From: Micrasema longulum
Lineage: Eukaryota; Arthropoda; Insecta; Trichoptera; Brachycentridae
Direction: 5' to 3'
Length of the DNA stretch: 64,000 nt
Assembly (NCBI GenBank): GCA_022494885.1
Contig: JAGVSM010004003.1
Location: 1 to 64,000 of the forward strand
Position numbers and translations under genes: made by a program. Numbering within the stretch: the stretch's first letter is position 1; each line of letters starts with the position of its first letter. Of this stretch, positions 10,400 through 21,189 are shown piece by piece. A model generated the notes under the pieces. It was not told the origin of the DNA, did no database searches, and saw nothing but the letters and a program-made list of their open reading frames with translations.

Positions 10400-11018
10400 T
10401 TAATTTCTCGAATTTCTAAATTTTGTTCCACGAAGTTCGGCAAAAGGTCTCTGGAATACATTGGTCGTATACAATTTAATAAACTGCCTGATGACCTTAA
10501 AAATGAAATGTCGAGTGGTAAATCTCAAAGACCAGAAATGAAGACCTATTTCTTGAATCTTTTTGAAAGTGATAGTTTTTAGCTCAGTTTCTGTGAATAG
10601 TCTATATATTGTGTTTTAGGTTTAAATGTTTTTCTTTTCTTTTTTTAATATTAAGTTCACAGAATGTTTAAATGTTTTTATTTTCTTTTTTAATATTAAT
10701 TTCACAGAATGTTTAAATGTTTTTCTTTTCTTTTTTAATATTATGTTCACAGATTGTTTGAATGTTTTTATTTTCTTCTTTAATATTAAGTTCACAGATT
10801 GTTTAAATGTTTTCTTTCCTTTTTAAATATTAAGTTCATAGATTGTTAAAATTTGTTTAAATTTTTATTGTTTAAATGTATACTATGTATTGTTACAAGA
10901 AATGTACTATTTTTTTTATGTACCGTCCCAAATGAGTTTTCTCGTACAACTCCTGGGAATATAATATCATGATATTCATGTCTTATATATATAATAAAGA
11001 AAAGAAAAAAAAAAAAAC
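10400..11018 (+). pseudogene. LINE C-terminus with repeat-bearing 3' UTR
   Basis: A short frame ending TAG at about 10579-10581 reads FGKRSLEYIGRIQFNKLPDD followed by a basic MKTYFLNLFES end, the closing segment of a CR1/jockey-like LINE RT. The 3' UTR holds five tandem copies of a 45-46 bp unit (listed separately), then CCGTCCCAAATGAGTTTTCT, then AATAAAGAAAAG and poly(A). The CCGTCCCAAATGAGTTT block is found again, inverted, at about 60905-60960, so both belong to one LINE family. Confidence 0.75.
10621..10846 (+). repeat. Tandem repeat, five copies of a 45-46 bp unit
   Basis: Units start at 10621, 10667, 10712, 10757 and 10802. Each has TTTAAATG, a T/C-rich stretch, TTTAATATTAAGTTCACAGA. 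Because 45 is divisible by three, an uninterrupted frame runs through it, but the translation is low-complexity Phe-rich sequence inside a LINE 3' UTR and is not a gene. Confidence 0.85.
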
Positions 11019-11019
11019 T

Positions 11020-11630
11020 CAGTTAATATATGGGATAGCGACCATAGAAACTTATACCTGCACAGTATGAGGTATAACGCTAGAATAAGCACGCAATGTG
11101 TTAAAAGTCATATTTTTCGGTAGTCAAAATGGATAGTAAAACAGTTTTTTTTTTTCAATTTTAAACAATTTCGAAGTCCGCGACTTTTTCAATCCGATTT
11201 AAGTGATTTTTAATGATTTGTATCTTGGAATACTTGAAATGTATGTGGGATTTAAAAAAAAAACGAATAAACTAAAGAAATCGTTTTTACCTTCACCTTT
11301 TCTTTTTTTTTCTAACGGTTTTTATGTTTTCTATTACACTGACAGTAGTTTCGATTCAACTTTGACGTTTGTTTTTGTTTGTTGTTGTTATAAAAGTTAC
11401 TGCGCACGCGCACATATCAGTGTTGACTTTATAAAAAAATGAAACATGAAATAACCTGTGAATTGCTATTCTAGGTAATAAATATTTTTATAAGTAAGTT
11501 TTTTTTATATAGGTTATAAATAGTTAAACCGGGTATAGTTATTTCTTAATGTACACCTGGTATAAGGAAATCTAATAAGTAAGGCCCAAAATGTCTGGCT
11601 ATAAATTGTGATATTTTCAGTATCTAACAA
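11020..11630. other. Interval without a recognised feature
   Basis: AT-rich with a few CpG spots (CCGCGACTTTTTCAATCCG near 11177, GCGCACGCGCACAT near 11402). No exon or transposon terminus could be supported. Confidence 0.5.
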
Positions 11631-11639
11631 AAATTATGA

Positions 11640-11930
11640 AAAAATAATATTGTTTCTATTATTTTTATATAATATGATTATGTATGAATCTAAATTTGTA
11701 AAATTTGTATCTGTTTTTCTTTCACATTGCTTTCTTTGGAATTTTATGGTTATTGTTATTCTATTGCATCACATGTCATTATAATTTAATTTAATTCATT
11801 TTACTATGTCTTTTTTGATGATATTTATTATGGCTTGACATGGGCACAACCTAAAAAGTCTTAAAAAAATTATTAATATTTAAACGAGTGTAATTTTGAA
11901 TAAGTAAATAAATTAAATAAATAACAGTTA
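11640..11930 (+). mobile_element. LINE 3' UTR (family shared with 37250-37460 and 60180-60475)
   Basis: Three copies share TTCTTTGGAATTTTA, ATTGCATCACATGTCATT, a GACATGGGCACA-type block and the end TAATATTTAAACGAGTGTAA followed by AATAAATAAATAA. This copy is on the plus strand, as is 60180-60475; 37250-37460 is inverted. Confidence 0.75.
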
Positions 11931-12119
11931 ATGCCTAATATAATCCTTCTTAAGATAAAACATGGTGTTTTATTCCCGATTCGGTCAGCGTTATTTCAAG
12001 TATTTGTTGTGGTTCTGAAATGGCTATTTAATTGACAAAATACTAAATGAATCTAGGTCATCTCCCCACTGTGGTTGTCCTGCAGTTATTTTTATTGTTA
12101 GAAGTTTTCAAGTCAACCA

Positions 12120-12500
12120 GGTTTTTGGCCCATTTCTTGTCCGAGCTCTAGCTGCGCGGCCTGCTCATTGCCTTTTTAGGGTCGCTATGCGGTGAATAAT
12201 GTCAGTAGCTTGTGTTTTTTTTTCAAATCTCTTAATTTCTGACTCTGTCTTTCAAACTTGTCTCTAGAGTGGCTCTTTCCACGGCTCTTTGTTTCACTCG
12301 TAGTTTCTCTGCGCTTTATAGGGAGAGTGTGACTGTTTCTAGGGCATATGTAATAACCGGCAGCACACAGCACGCATGGAGAGATGGCCCAGTCCTGCAT
12401 CTCGGTGTGACCTGGATGCTGCCTGGACAGCACAGCGCGACATTAAGGTGAATTCACATTCATGCGCTTCTAGTAGCAGTCCAGGTAAAATGAAATATTG
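12120..12500. other. GC-richer interval of unknown origin
   Basis: This stretch is clearly less AT-rich than its surroundings (CTAGCTGCGCGGCCTGCTC, CAGCACACAGCACGCATGG). Open frames of 60-80 codons occur on both strands but none looks like a known protein, and no clear splice pair frames them. It may be an old exon, regulatory DNA or a transposon fragment. Confidence 0.3.
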
Positions 12501-12527
12501 CAGAGCAGAATCACTTTTGAAATCAAT

Positions 12528-12690
12528 ATTTTACGATACCTTGCCAGAAATCGAACTAAGGACCTATGGAATAGTAGGAAAATGCGCCAATTACTACGAG
12601 GTGGACTAATGTATATATATTCAATTTCCTGTTTGAGGATTTATTTACCTGAGAGTAGTTATCATATCGAAAATACTTGTCCAAGGTTTA
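12528..12690 (-). mobile_element. SINE-3 composite repeat, copy 1
   Basis: On the minus strand a block complementary to TTACCTGAGAGTAGTTATCA lies just upstream of a tRNA-like head with a B-box-like AGTTCGATTTC. The same order occurs at 18222 and 30318, so the unit is composite. Confidence 0.5.
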
Positions 12691-13740
12691 TTTATTTAAC
12701 TTTTTGTAGATAATATTATATGTACATTGGCGGGCTTATTACTAAATGGCATTTTTTTTCAACCGACCAATAAAATTTTATATACATTTTTATAATTCAA
12801 GTTACATGACATATTGAATTAAAAATAAAGATTATAAAACTAAAGATATATAAAAATAGAAATAAACGTATTTGTTTATAAATCACCATAAATAAAAACT
12901 ATTACTCAATGAGAAAAGAAAAAAGAGGAAAGAGAATAGGAGGAGAGATCAGAGAAATGAGATGTTTCTTCAGACATGATTTATACAGAAATAATGTAGC
13001 ACCTACATTATTACTGACTGTGGATCTTTGATGGTGGATGAGAGATGATTCCACAGTCGAGCCGCGTGGACACTATATGAGTTAGAGGAGAAAGAGGAAT
13101 TGTGGGTGGGTATTTAGAGAGTACTTTGAGAATTAAAACGAAGAGGTTAACCATGAACTGATAAGCGTTGAAATTTTTCACGCAGGTATATAAGAGCGTT
13201 AAGACTATAAAGTACATTGAACAGAAGTGAGAGGGAGTGATAGTCTCTCCACTGTCTAATTTTGAGCCGTTTCAGTTGCCTACGATAATCAGAAATGTGG
13301 TCATATTTTCTAAAACCAAAAATGTACATTATGCATGTATTCTGAAGTCGTTTTAGTTAATCAAGTTCCTCATAGCTTAAATCAGTCATGGAAACATCAG
13401 CGTAATCTAGAATGAGTAGTGGTAATGCTTGTACAAGAGTGCATATAATATTAATGGGTGAGAATTTTCACAACCTTCTAAGTGAGTGTAGACTGAAAAA
13501 TATTTTGCCGCTTCATTTATTAGTATGAACTCGCTAGCATAGATGTTCGTCCATTAGTTCTCTTAGATTTTTTAAAGATTTCACGTATTGATTATTGGTA
13601 CCATTGGTTGGTTTAAATTCTATTTCACACACCAAATAGTATTTTTTATCCGAGTCGACAAAATTTAAAAAATGCTTTAAAGAGCTATTTTAAATATAAA
13701 CATTTTTGCAATTTAACGAAATATTTTTATGTTGAGTCAT
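12650..13740 (-). pseudogene. LINE RT C-terminal half with long 3' UTR
   Basis: The minus strand encodes a decayed LINE C-terminus across several frames. Recognisable parts are LVQALPLLILDYADVSMTDL, FGFRKYDHISDYRRQLKRL, RDYHSLSLLFNVLYSLNAL, YLREKFQRLSVHG, and SYSVHAARLWNHLSSTIKD. The DYADVSM-type block lies in the thumb region and is not the catalytic YADD. The 3' UTR continues to about 12650 and includes GAAGAAACATCTC and AATAAGCCCGCCAATGTACA. This UTR is shared with 46225-46625, 50710-50960 and 57370-57690. Frames are broken and the catalytic core is absent. Confidence 0.85.
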
Positions 13741-14339
13741 TTACTGTTAAAATAAGTAAATAACGTATGGTTGAGTTGAGTTCGAAGTTCAAATCAATCG
13801 ACTGATCTAGAACTCGTGACAGCAATAGAACCGAATCTTTTTCTGAATTTTTTTGACTCCGACTAAAATCCCCCTTTTCAGCTCTGTTGAGATACCAAAT
13901 CCTTCGAGGGTTAAAATTTATACATCTTTACAAAGATAACTTTTTGAATATTGGAATAAGTATTTGTTTTTCCAATCCTTATTGGTTTTTGATTGAATTA
14001 AATGAAAAACAATAAAATTAAAATTAAGGGTGGCTTAATGGTTACCGTTAAAATATTAACCTACAATATTTGTATATCTGCTTATTCAAATTAACTCCGT
14101 TGGATTAAGTTTAAATGAAAAGCTTATTAAAGGGATTTTATCTCATATTTTACAAAGTATTTGCCAAACAAAATTTAACCATTTATTGCCACTGTAATGT
14201 TTATAAAATAAATTGAGCATGTGAATGAATAGAATATATTATTTTTACATTATTATTAAAAGCTTTTGCCACACACATTCTTTGTATTTATTTTAATAAT
14301 ACGAGTATTATATTCCAATTTTATTAAAATTTGCAAAAA

Positions 14340-14660
14340 CACGTATTATTACAAAGATGATAAGCATTTAAAGGGAATATTTTGAATCGGGTTGTGGTTC
14401 CGTGGCTAGTGTTGCGGACTCGCGGATCAGAGATCCGAGGTTCACATTGTTATAACGGGTTCAACCACATATTATTTGTATTTATATTAATTATCTCAGA
14501 TTCCAAAAGAATTAAAATTTGTGTTGACCTGTATTATAACGGAGATAATAAACATTTAAAATAAATATTTTCAATCGGATAGTGGTTCCGTAGCTAGTGT
14601 TGAGGACTCACGGATCAAAAGTCCGAGGTTCGAATCCCAATCTACCCCAACTTGGTATAC
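14340..14660 (+). repeat. Tandem pair of tRNA-like units, period about 190 bp
   Basis: Two units start near 14350 and 14540. Each has ATAA(G/A)CATTTAAA, then TGGTTCCGTGGCTAGTGTTG (an A-box-like region) and a TCCGAGGTTC block. Only the second unit keeps a good B box, GGTTCGAATCC; the first reads GGTTCACATTG. This could be a dimeric SINE or a local duplication of a tRNA-derived repeat. It is not a functional tRNA gene because the acceptor ends do not pair. Confidence 0.6.
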
Positions 14661-15164
14661 ATGTTCTAATAATGAGTTATTTACAACTTGTTGAAAACGG
14701 CCACCAAAATTGAAATATTTGGGTAAATTGTAAGTATGCTAATATTTTTTTTCTTAAAAAAAAAATTTTTGACAAAGGTATAGTTGAAAAAACGAATACA
14801 AAAGACGGTATTTACGATTTTCATTTTTCTGGTAGTAAATATTCGGATTTTATCGAATTTTTGGCAGCCATTTGAATAAAAGTCTTCTGTCACATTACAC
14901 GCCTAATGAGATGAAAGACCATTCGTGACTTCCATTATTATACGCTTCTTAAGCATCAAATTAAAGGGCAGTTATTGATTCGTGAAGAATTGGCATAATA
15001 TCAATCGAATTATCGGAATTCTAAACTATGATATTTAAGAACAAAAGTGTCACTATGAGTATTTTTAAATTGAATTGAGGTTATAAAAAAAATAGTTCCT
15101 GCTTTTGAATTTAGAAAAAATACTAATGGTAATATTTATTTTAACACATGTATTTCAGACAGGG

Positions 15165-15410
15165 ATTAACCTTTCAAGGAGGGAATATGGTACTTAAAGT
15201 TAAAACTGAGCTTAAGCCTGGGGAAGATTTTAGTCAAGGAGTTATATCCAACGCTTTTTAAAATTTGGAAACACTAAAAATATTTTTGAATAAACCAACA
15301 AGTTAGAAGACGAAAGAGTTTAAAAAATGTGGATGTTCAAACATGGCAACTTTAACTTGCAAATGACAGGCCATGAGATCAGAAGGCATAGACTTCTTAA
15401 ATATGTTATA
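15165..15410. mobile_element. Very degenerate foldback MITE
   Basis: GATGTTCAAACATGGCA, AATGACAGGCCATGA and GGCATAGACTTCTT match right-arm blocks of the foldback family, and AGGAGGGAATATGG resembles the left arm. The core palindrome is lost. Confidence 0.35.
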
Positions 15411-15419
15411 ATAACTAAA

Positions 15420-16170
15420 ATTAACCCCTATGAGGCTAAATCCAGGTCTTTAGTTTTTTAATTAACCAACCCAAAATTCTTTTTATGTTATTTTGTGGAA
15501 TTTAATGTTCAAAATACCAATATTCAAAAGTAAAGTAATTTCAAATAGATTTATTTGTCTAGTTACTGGCATTTTTTAACATAAAATAACTTTTTTAATG
15601 TAACTAGCGTATCGTGATTTAAGGAACTTAATCCTGAAAGTTTATAAATAACTTTTTTTCAGATGTCAACAGCGTAGACACGATTTTTATGGTTAGAACC
15701 ATTTTAAGTAAGGTCTTAAAGTTTCAAATATTTTACATTAATTATTTACAAGTTATATTTTGTTTGGTTTTTCATTTAATTTTATTGAAATCAACGGTAC
15801 TTTGTATTTTTTACATAAAAGGATAAAAAAAAAAAATAAAAAAAATATAAAAATGTACTAAAAATAGAGTTCAATTACTTTAAAACATTTTAGACTGAAT
15901 TAATTTTAGTTGATCCAACAATTTATTAATACTGCAAAAGTAAAAAAAGGGTAAGCAGTGAAAAAAAAAAATTAATAGAAATATTGATGAAGTGAAAACA
16001 GAAACATTAAAAAAAAAAATGGTTATTCTCAAAAATTGCAAACGCATTTTGAAAAGACGAATAAAAATTAAGTGTACGAGTTTGTGACAAATCTCGATGC
16101 AACGAAAAATCGAAAAAGAGACGTGTTAAGATAGGAATTCAACAAATTAGAAAATAATTTTTAATATTCA
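15420..16170. other. AT-rich interval
   Basis: Homopolymer-rich AT DNA. Nothing recognisable was found. Confidence 0.55.
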
Positions 16171-16175
16171 AAGCA

Positions 16176-16350
16176 TTAACTTTGTGGTCAATCATTTTAT
16201 TAAATTTGACTCAAAAATATAATATCTACCATGGCGAAGGTGGATTGTGGAATTTGCATGTTTGTTTGATTAGTGTCCTGACGAAGAGACGGGTGCGTCT
16301 CAAAATCATTAAACAAAGAAAAGACAGTAAGTGGTTATGTATGTTTTTAC
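16176..16350 (+). mobile_element. Penelope-like element terminal fragment (tentative)
   Basis: This block shares its layout with 28215-28395: TTGTGGTCAATCATTTTA, then GTCCTGACGAAGAGACGGGT, then CAGTAAGTGGT. The CCTGACGAAG...GAAACGG theme resembles the terminal block of the Penelope-like element at 61985-62040 (CCTGAAGATGG...CCGAAACG). No coding sequence remains. Confidence 0.4.
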
Positions 16351-16369
16351 AATACAATGTTTCATATTC

Positions 16370-16490
16370 CCTTGGCTGGAGCATAAGACTGATCATCCTA
16401 CCAACATGTAACAAAAAATCAAGATATGCTGCGATTGATGTATCAATGCCGTGCCCTATGCACCATTAGGTGCAGAAAGATAATGATAAT
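16370..16490 (+). mobile_element. SINE-2, 3' part only
   Basis: The body end is present (ATAAGACTGATCATCCTACC, GTGCCCTATGCACCATTAGG) with a GATAATGATAA tail. The tRNA-like head is absent. Confidence 0.7.
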
Positions 16491-16499
16491 TATGATTAT

Positions 16500-17265
16500 G
16501 TTTTTTATTTATTAAAATTTTATAAATTAGAAATGTTTTAATTAACATTAATAAAATTATGCCGAGAGAGAGAAAACCAAGATGGAAGATTTGGTGATTT
16601 AAATATATTCATGCTGTGTATTTTTGTATTTTTAAATTTATTTCTCACATTTCATATCGAAAACTTACTTTTTTGTTGGGATTTCTTGGATTTCTTAAAC
16701 CCAATATACTTATATTTTAAAGGTTATATCCAACATTTATAATAAATACATAATTTTTTTAATGGAAAATCTTTGATAAAGTGCATAATTGTTGTAGTTA
16801 AATTGATTTCTGGACCCAAAATACCTTTTTTAAATAATAAAAACTCTGTTAATAATAAAAACTTTTTTTAACAACAAATATTTGCAAAGATTTTCGGAGA
16901 TTGCCACTTACATTATTTTCTCTGATGTTATAATCACCGTAGGGAACCTCCAAAGTCATGCGTTGCAAATCCGGTAACCTCCAAATGAATTTACCAAAGT
17001 CAACAAAATAAAAACTGAAATCAAATTTATTCCAGTTTTAGTCTTGTTTCTAATTTCCTTTTTTTGTTCCTCCTCGTTTTCTACCTGAATTAAATACGTA
17101 CAAGTGGTACCTAACACAAAATAACACATTTCTTCATTTTCCTCAAAATAAAAATTTGTGGAGGTTACTGACTTTGCAAGTAGTGCCCTCAAATATTATT
17201 TAGAAACGATTATGTACCCATGATAAAAGACAAGCAAAAAGTGAAAATTTACTAGTTTGTCTTAT
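16500..17265. other. AT-rich interval
   Basis: No supported feature. Around 16935-17010 there is a repeated word (GGAACCTCCAAA / TAACCTCCAAATG) of no clear meaning. Confidence 0.5.
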
Positions 17266-17267
17266 TT

Positions 17268-17410
17268 ATCATAATACCCTTGTCCGCATTCGATGGTGCA
17301 TATGGCACTGCATTGTAACACTAAACGTAGCGTATTTAGATCAACCGTTACATGATGATAAGGTGAGGTTTTACGTTTCAGGTACCCAGTCTAGAGACGG
17401 TTAATTATTC
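17268..17410 (-). mobile_element. SINE-2, 3' part only
   Basis: CCTTGTCCGCATTCGATGGTG, GGCACTGCATTG and AACGTAGCGTATTTAGATCA match the inverted 3' half of SINE-2. The head beyond about 17410 is not recognisable. Confidence 0.6.
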
Positions 17411-18215
17411 CACGGTTAAACCACCTTTAGCCCTACAATGCGCAAATTGTAAAATAAGTTGCCTTTTAAATGACTCATGATAAGGGCTATAATTCATTCA
17501 ACTCTGAATTGAGCTTTATCCATATTACCCATTTTACTAGACGGGAAGTGATCTGAAAACTTAACAATCGATATAAAGGTGCTGCATTTGCTGAATAACT
17601 CATTGAAACACGAAGTGAACGATACATTGATTCTCCGTTCTACAGAGCTTGAGATTGGTGTTTATTGTCTGTGTTCAATTTTTTAATATGTTGTTTTTAT
17701 TTTGTCATCGGCAAATTTATTTATTATTATTAGTTTTTTCATAAATCGACAATGCGCGTCAATATCTGTTAAGAAATATTTTTTTTCAAATAAGGAGATA
17801 ATTTAAACATTGTATTTTTTTATGACAAGTTTTATTTTTTACAAAACATTAAAAACAAAAAGTAAAAATCCGTTATTTTATTGTGAAAATATATATTTAA
17901 ATATATTTTGTTAAAACTAAATTCTGTAAACTAAATATTTTTTTTATTTTATTAAAAAAATAAATATTGCTGGGGCAACAACGACATGTATAATTGTTAA
18001 TCATCTTCGTTAATTATAATATTTAATGAACAATAGTTCAATCATATTTTTAGTTTAGTTCAATACAACATATCAAATCCTCACTGCATTGATAAATATC
18101 GAGATTACAGAAAATTCTTTAAAAAAAAAAACAAAATATCTTTCAATTTCAACATGCCGTAAAATATCATTATTATAAATATACAAATATTTTGCCTTAA
18201 TGGGTTGAAGCAAAT
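17411..18215. other. AT-rich interval
   Basis: No supported exon, tRNA-like box or transposon terminus was seen. Confidence 0.5.
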
Positions 18216-18221
18216 ATTTCG

Positions 18222-18375
18222 ACAAACATCAACCTTTTCAGGAATCCGACCTGGAACCTCGAACATAGTACGCGAACGTGCCAATCGATTTAAACCCAAA
18301 TGATTTTTTTAGGATTTTTACCTGAGAGTAACTATCATGTTATAAATATTTGTCCAGGGTTCTGGTTCACACAAA
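18222..18375 (-). mobile_element. SINE-3 composite repeat, copy 2
   Basis: The tRNA-like head region (minus strand, GGCACGTTCGCG...TCCAGGTCGGATTCC) is preceded by the block whose plus-strand form is TTACCTGAGAGTAACTATCA. The order is the same as in copies 1 and 3. Confidence 0.5.
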
Positions 18376-19091
18376 TAGAACTGTATTTTTTACTCATCTA
18401 TGCACATATAAATTTGTTTTTTTATAACATGAAATAATTTTTAATTCAACAACGCTCAAATAAATGTTCCTTTTTTTAAAGTGTTTTGACTCTGAACTCT
18501 TGTACTATTACATTTTCTCATAGACTTTACAAATATGTCATGTATTTGTCAAAATTTCTGTACCACTTACCTTAAAATGTATTTGTTAGGCTACGTGATA
18601 TCTACAAAAATAAAATTACATATCTCAGTTATTACAAAATTTTACGTGAATATTATCAATGGTTTGAATAACTGGTTGCATGTTATGGGTATTTATGGTT
18701 ATCATCAGCGAGCAATATAGTAGGATAATAACTCCATAAAGCGTTTTCCAATAGCGATCTGAACTCGCGCGAAGTTGCCTCAACCTCGTTCCCTTAACCC
18801 CATGAACGCTAAGTTGGAAACGCTAGTTGACATTTCTACGCCAAACAGATTCCGTATTTTATTTTCAACTAGTCATAAAACCAACAATATTTTGAGTAAA
18901 TTTAGGAATATCTTCAATCTTAAATATGGGATTCCATCCCCTTTTTCAACAATTTTTCATCTTACCCTTGTTCCCACCCAATATTGATTAAGCCCTGCAT
19001 TGATACACCAAACGCAAGGTATCTTGCTCATTTGATGTATGAAGGTAAATTAGTAGTCAGCTCGATTTAACAAAAACTATATACATGCGCT

Positions 19092-19360
19092 TGTCGGCCT
19101 CAAGGTGTAGTGAGCAGCGCGTTTGCCAACCATGCAAGTAGTCTTGGATTCGATTCCAGACATGGTTAACATGAAATATTTATTTAAAAAGTTGTTTCTA
19201 CACTAGAATATTTTTTAGTTCCTGGCCTAGTACCTGAAGCGTAGGACTGATCATTAGACCTTCATATAACAAAAATGATAAATATACGCTACGATGTGTG
19301 AAACAACGCAGTGCCCTATGCCTCATAAGTATAGAAATAGAATGATGATGATGGTGATGT
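19092..19360 (+). mobile_element. tRNA-derived SINE-2, near full length
   Basis: Starts GTCGGCCTCAAGGTGTAGTG (A-box region) and has a B box GGATTCGATTCC. The body has GACATGGTTAACATGAAATA, AGGACTGATCATTAGACC and CAGTGCCCTATGCC. It ends in GATGATGATGG repeats, a microsatellite tail that may be recognised by an RTE-like LINE. A further 3' tip lies at about 19366-19415. Confidence 0.85.
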
Positions 19361-19982
19361 ATATGCGCTGTGATTGGAGAAGCCCTATGCACTGCTGATA
19401 AAATCATAATGATGTGGAAAAGAACCTGGACGAGTGTTTTGGATCCAATGGCCTGCAAAGAACTCTCAGGAACGAATTCTGAAATGGATGGTCATGCAGA
19501 AGAGAATGATGGTTTGTTTTGTTGTACTGGATTGTGACCATAAGTGAGGTCCTGAGTTTGTTTTTATAGTTAAGTTTTTATAAATATAGTTTTTGCAACC
19601 ATTCGTTTTTGCAATATGGTCATGAAGATAAATGACAATATCCGACAAAGAGCAAGTGAAAGTAGTAGAGTTAAATTCTATTAAATTTTTTATATATAAA
19701 GTCAAACATTATCAAATTTTAAACCGTTTATTGACAAAAAAATATTACTTTCTGTGTAAGTAAAACCGATAGGAAGACCCAGGGTCTTTAAAATGGTTTT
19801 CGGGTATGTGAAAGAAGTAATTGCACGTCATCTGGTTTGAAAAATGTTGATAAAAGTTCACCTGAAAATCTGCTTCTTAAAGGCTTGAAACATTACGCGT
19901 GCTTGGCGTTGATTGGGTTAACGTTCCATTCCCACTTTTGTACTAGCTTTTCCCCCTCAATGCTCTATCGAATTTTTTCGAG

Positions 19983-20048
19983 CTTTTGTTCATCTGTGCC
20001 ACCGCCATAGTTAAACTTTTGTTCATCTGTACCACCACCATAGTTAAA
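19983..20048. repeat. 33-bp tandem duplication
   Basis: Two units (19983-20015 and 20016-20048) each read CTTTTGTTCATCTGT, CCACC, CCATAGTTAAA and differ at two positions. Confidence 0.85.
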
Positions 20049-20423
20049 ATGAACCATTATATTAGTGGGTATAAGGGAGCCATGCGGTAATCTTGGCAAT
20101 TATAAGCTTTAGGCTAGTTAGATTAAAGATTTAAGCTAATTAAATACGGACTAAATCGTTGCAAACTGACGGTAATTTATTAAAACTTCCTTAGTAAGAT
20201 TAGAGTAAATACCAATTAAAAAATATTTTAACTGTATTTTTCTCCATAATCTTATCTGAAAAGCTAATGAGGTAAATAAAACTGTAATCACTCCGTTCAT
20301 GTCGGTAATATCTTAAGTTTTAAGCTTCAAATACCATATTTAGCGAAACAATACAATACGATGATACATTTTTTTTAATACGTAATTTATTAAAACATTA
20401 AAACACAGATAAAGAATACTGCA

Positions 20424-20570
20424 TGGAAGGGGATATACAAGTATGGGCATTAACAGAGTTTATGACCTGTTATTGGCTGGTTTAAGTGGCCACTTTATAC
20501 ACTATGTAACATTTACTATTCAGTCTATGTTTGAACATCTGTATTCCTTCAATCCTTCCATAATAGTTAC
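20424..20570. mobile_element. Foldback MITE, left arm only
   Basis: TTATGACCTGTTATTGGCTG, GTTTAAGTGGCCACTTTA, ACTATGTAACATTTAC and TTTGAACATCTGTATTCC follow the order of the left arm at 26625. The rest of the element is missing. Confidence 0.7.
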
Positions 20571-20679
20571 TTCAACATAATTTATTATGTTGAATACTTG
20601 GGGCTAACAAAAAACAGACAATTATCATGGACAATCTACATTTGAAATTTATTAATGACCTCCTACGGATTAAATTTTT

Positions 20680-21130
20680 TTTAAATTAATTTTCTTTTGT
20701 TAATGATAATATTTTTAACATCTTTTATAAAGGTTGTCCGGATCTTTTTTTAAGTTTTGTCTGGTAGTTTATTATAAAATTTCAGTCCCTGATTTATGAG
20801 TCTCGATTTTTTTTTCTGTCGTTTTAGAAGGTTGTATATGATATTATCCTGATATTCTCGAACTGTGTCCATGTTAACTACAATTGTTTTCAATTTTTAG
20901 TTTGTTGTCCATAAATATATCAGTGACTAAACCATAAATATTTTTTAAAGATTCTATAGTGGAAAGATTTCAGTTATATTTAATTGTTAACTTTGTTCAA
21001 AGAATTCTTTAGTTGTTGTTAGATACTAACTTTCATCCTTTATTTTGCTGTCTTTGAAGTGTGTTTATGTCATTTTGATTTCCTGTTCCCCACTGTAATT
21101 GCACACAACATATCTTTGTTTTTCCATAGG
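20680..21130 (-). pseudogene. CR1-like LINE C-terminal remnant
   Basis: On the minus strand scattered frames give LQWGTGNQNDINTLQRQQN (the WG thumb block), SLKNIYGLVTDIF, VREYQDNI and LINQGLKFYNKLPDK followed by a basic end. This order (WG block, LQRLQN-type helix, FYNxLP motif) is the C-terminus of CR1/jockey-like LINE reverse transcriptases. Stops and shifts occur throughout. Confidence 0.65.
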
Positions 21131-21189
21131 CTTCATAAATAAGTTTTTTTTTCGTTTTTGGAACAACGTTTTTGACTATCGCCACTTTG

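Noticed and set aside
10626..10826. Open frame rich in Phe
   Set aside because: It is produced by the 45-bp tandem repeat in a LINE 3' UTR; no domain is present.
18730..18835. Inverted words AGCGTTTTCCAA and TTGGAAACGCT
   Set aside because: A single imperfect 11-bp pair about 80 bp apart without other structure; too weak for a MITE call.
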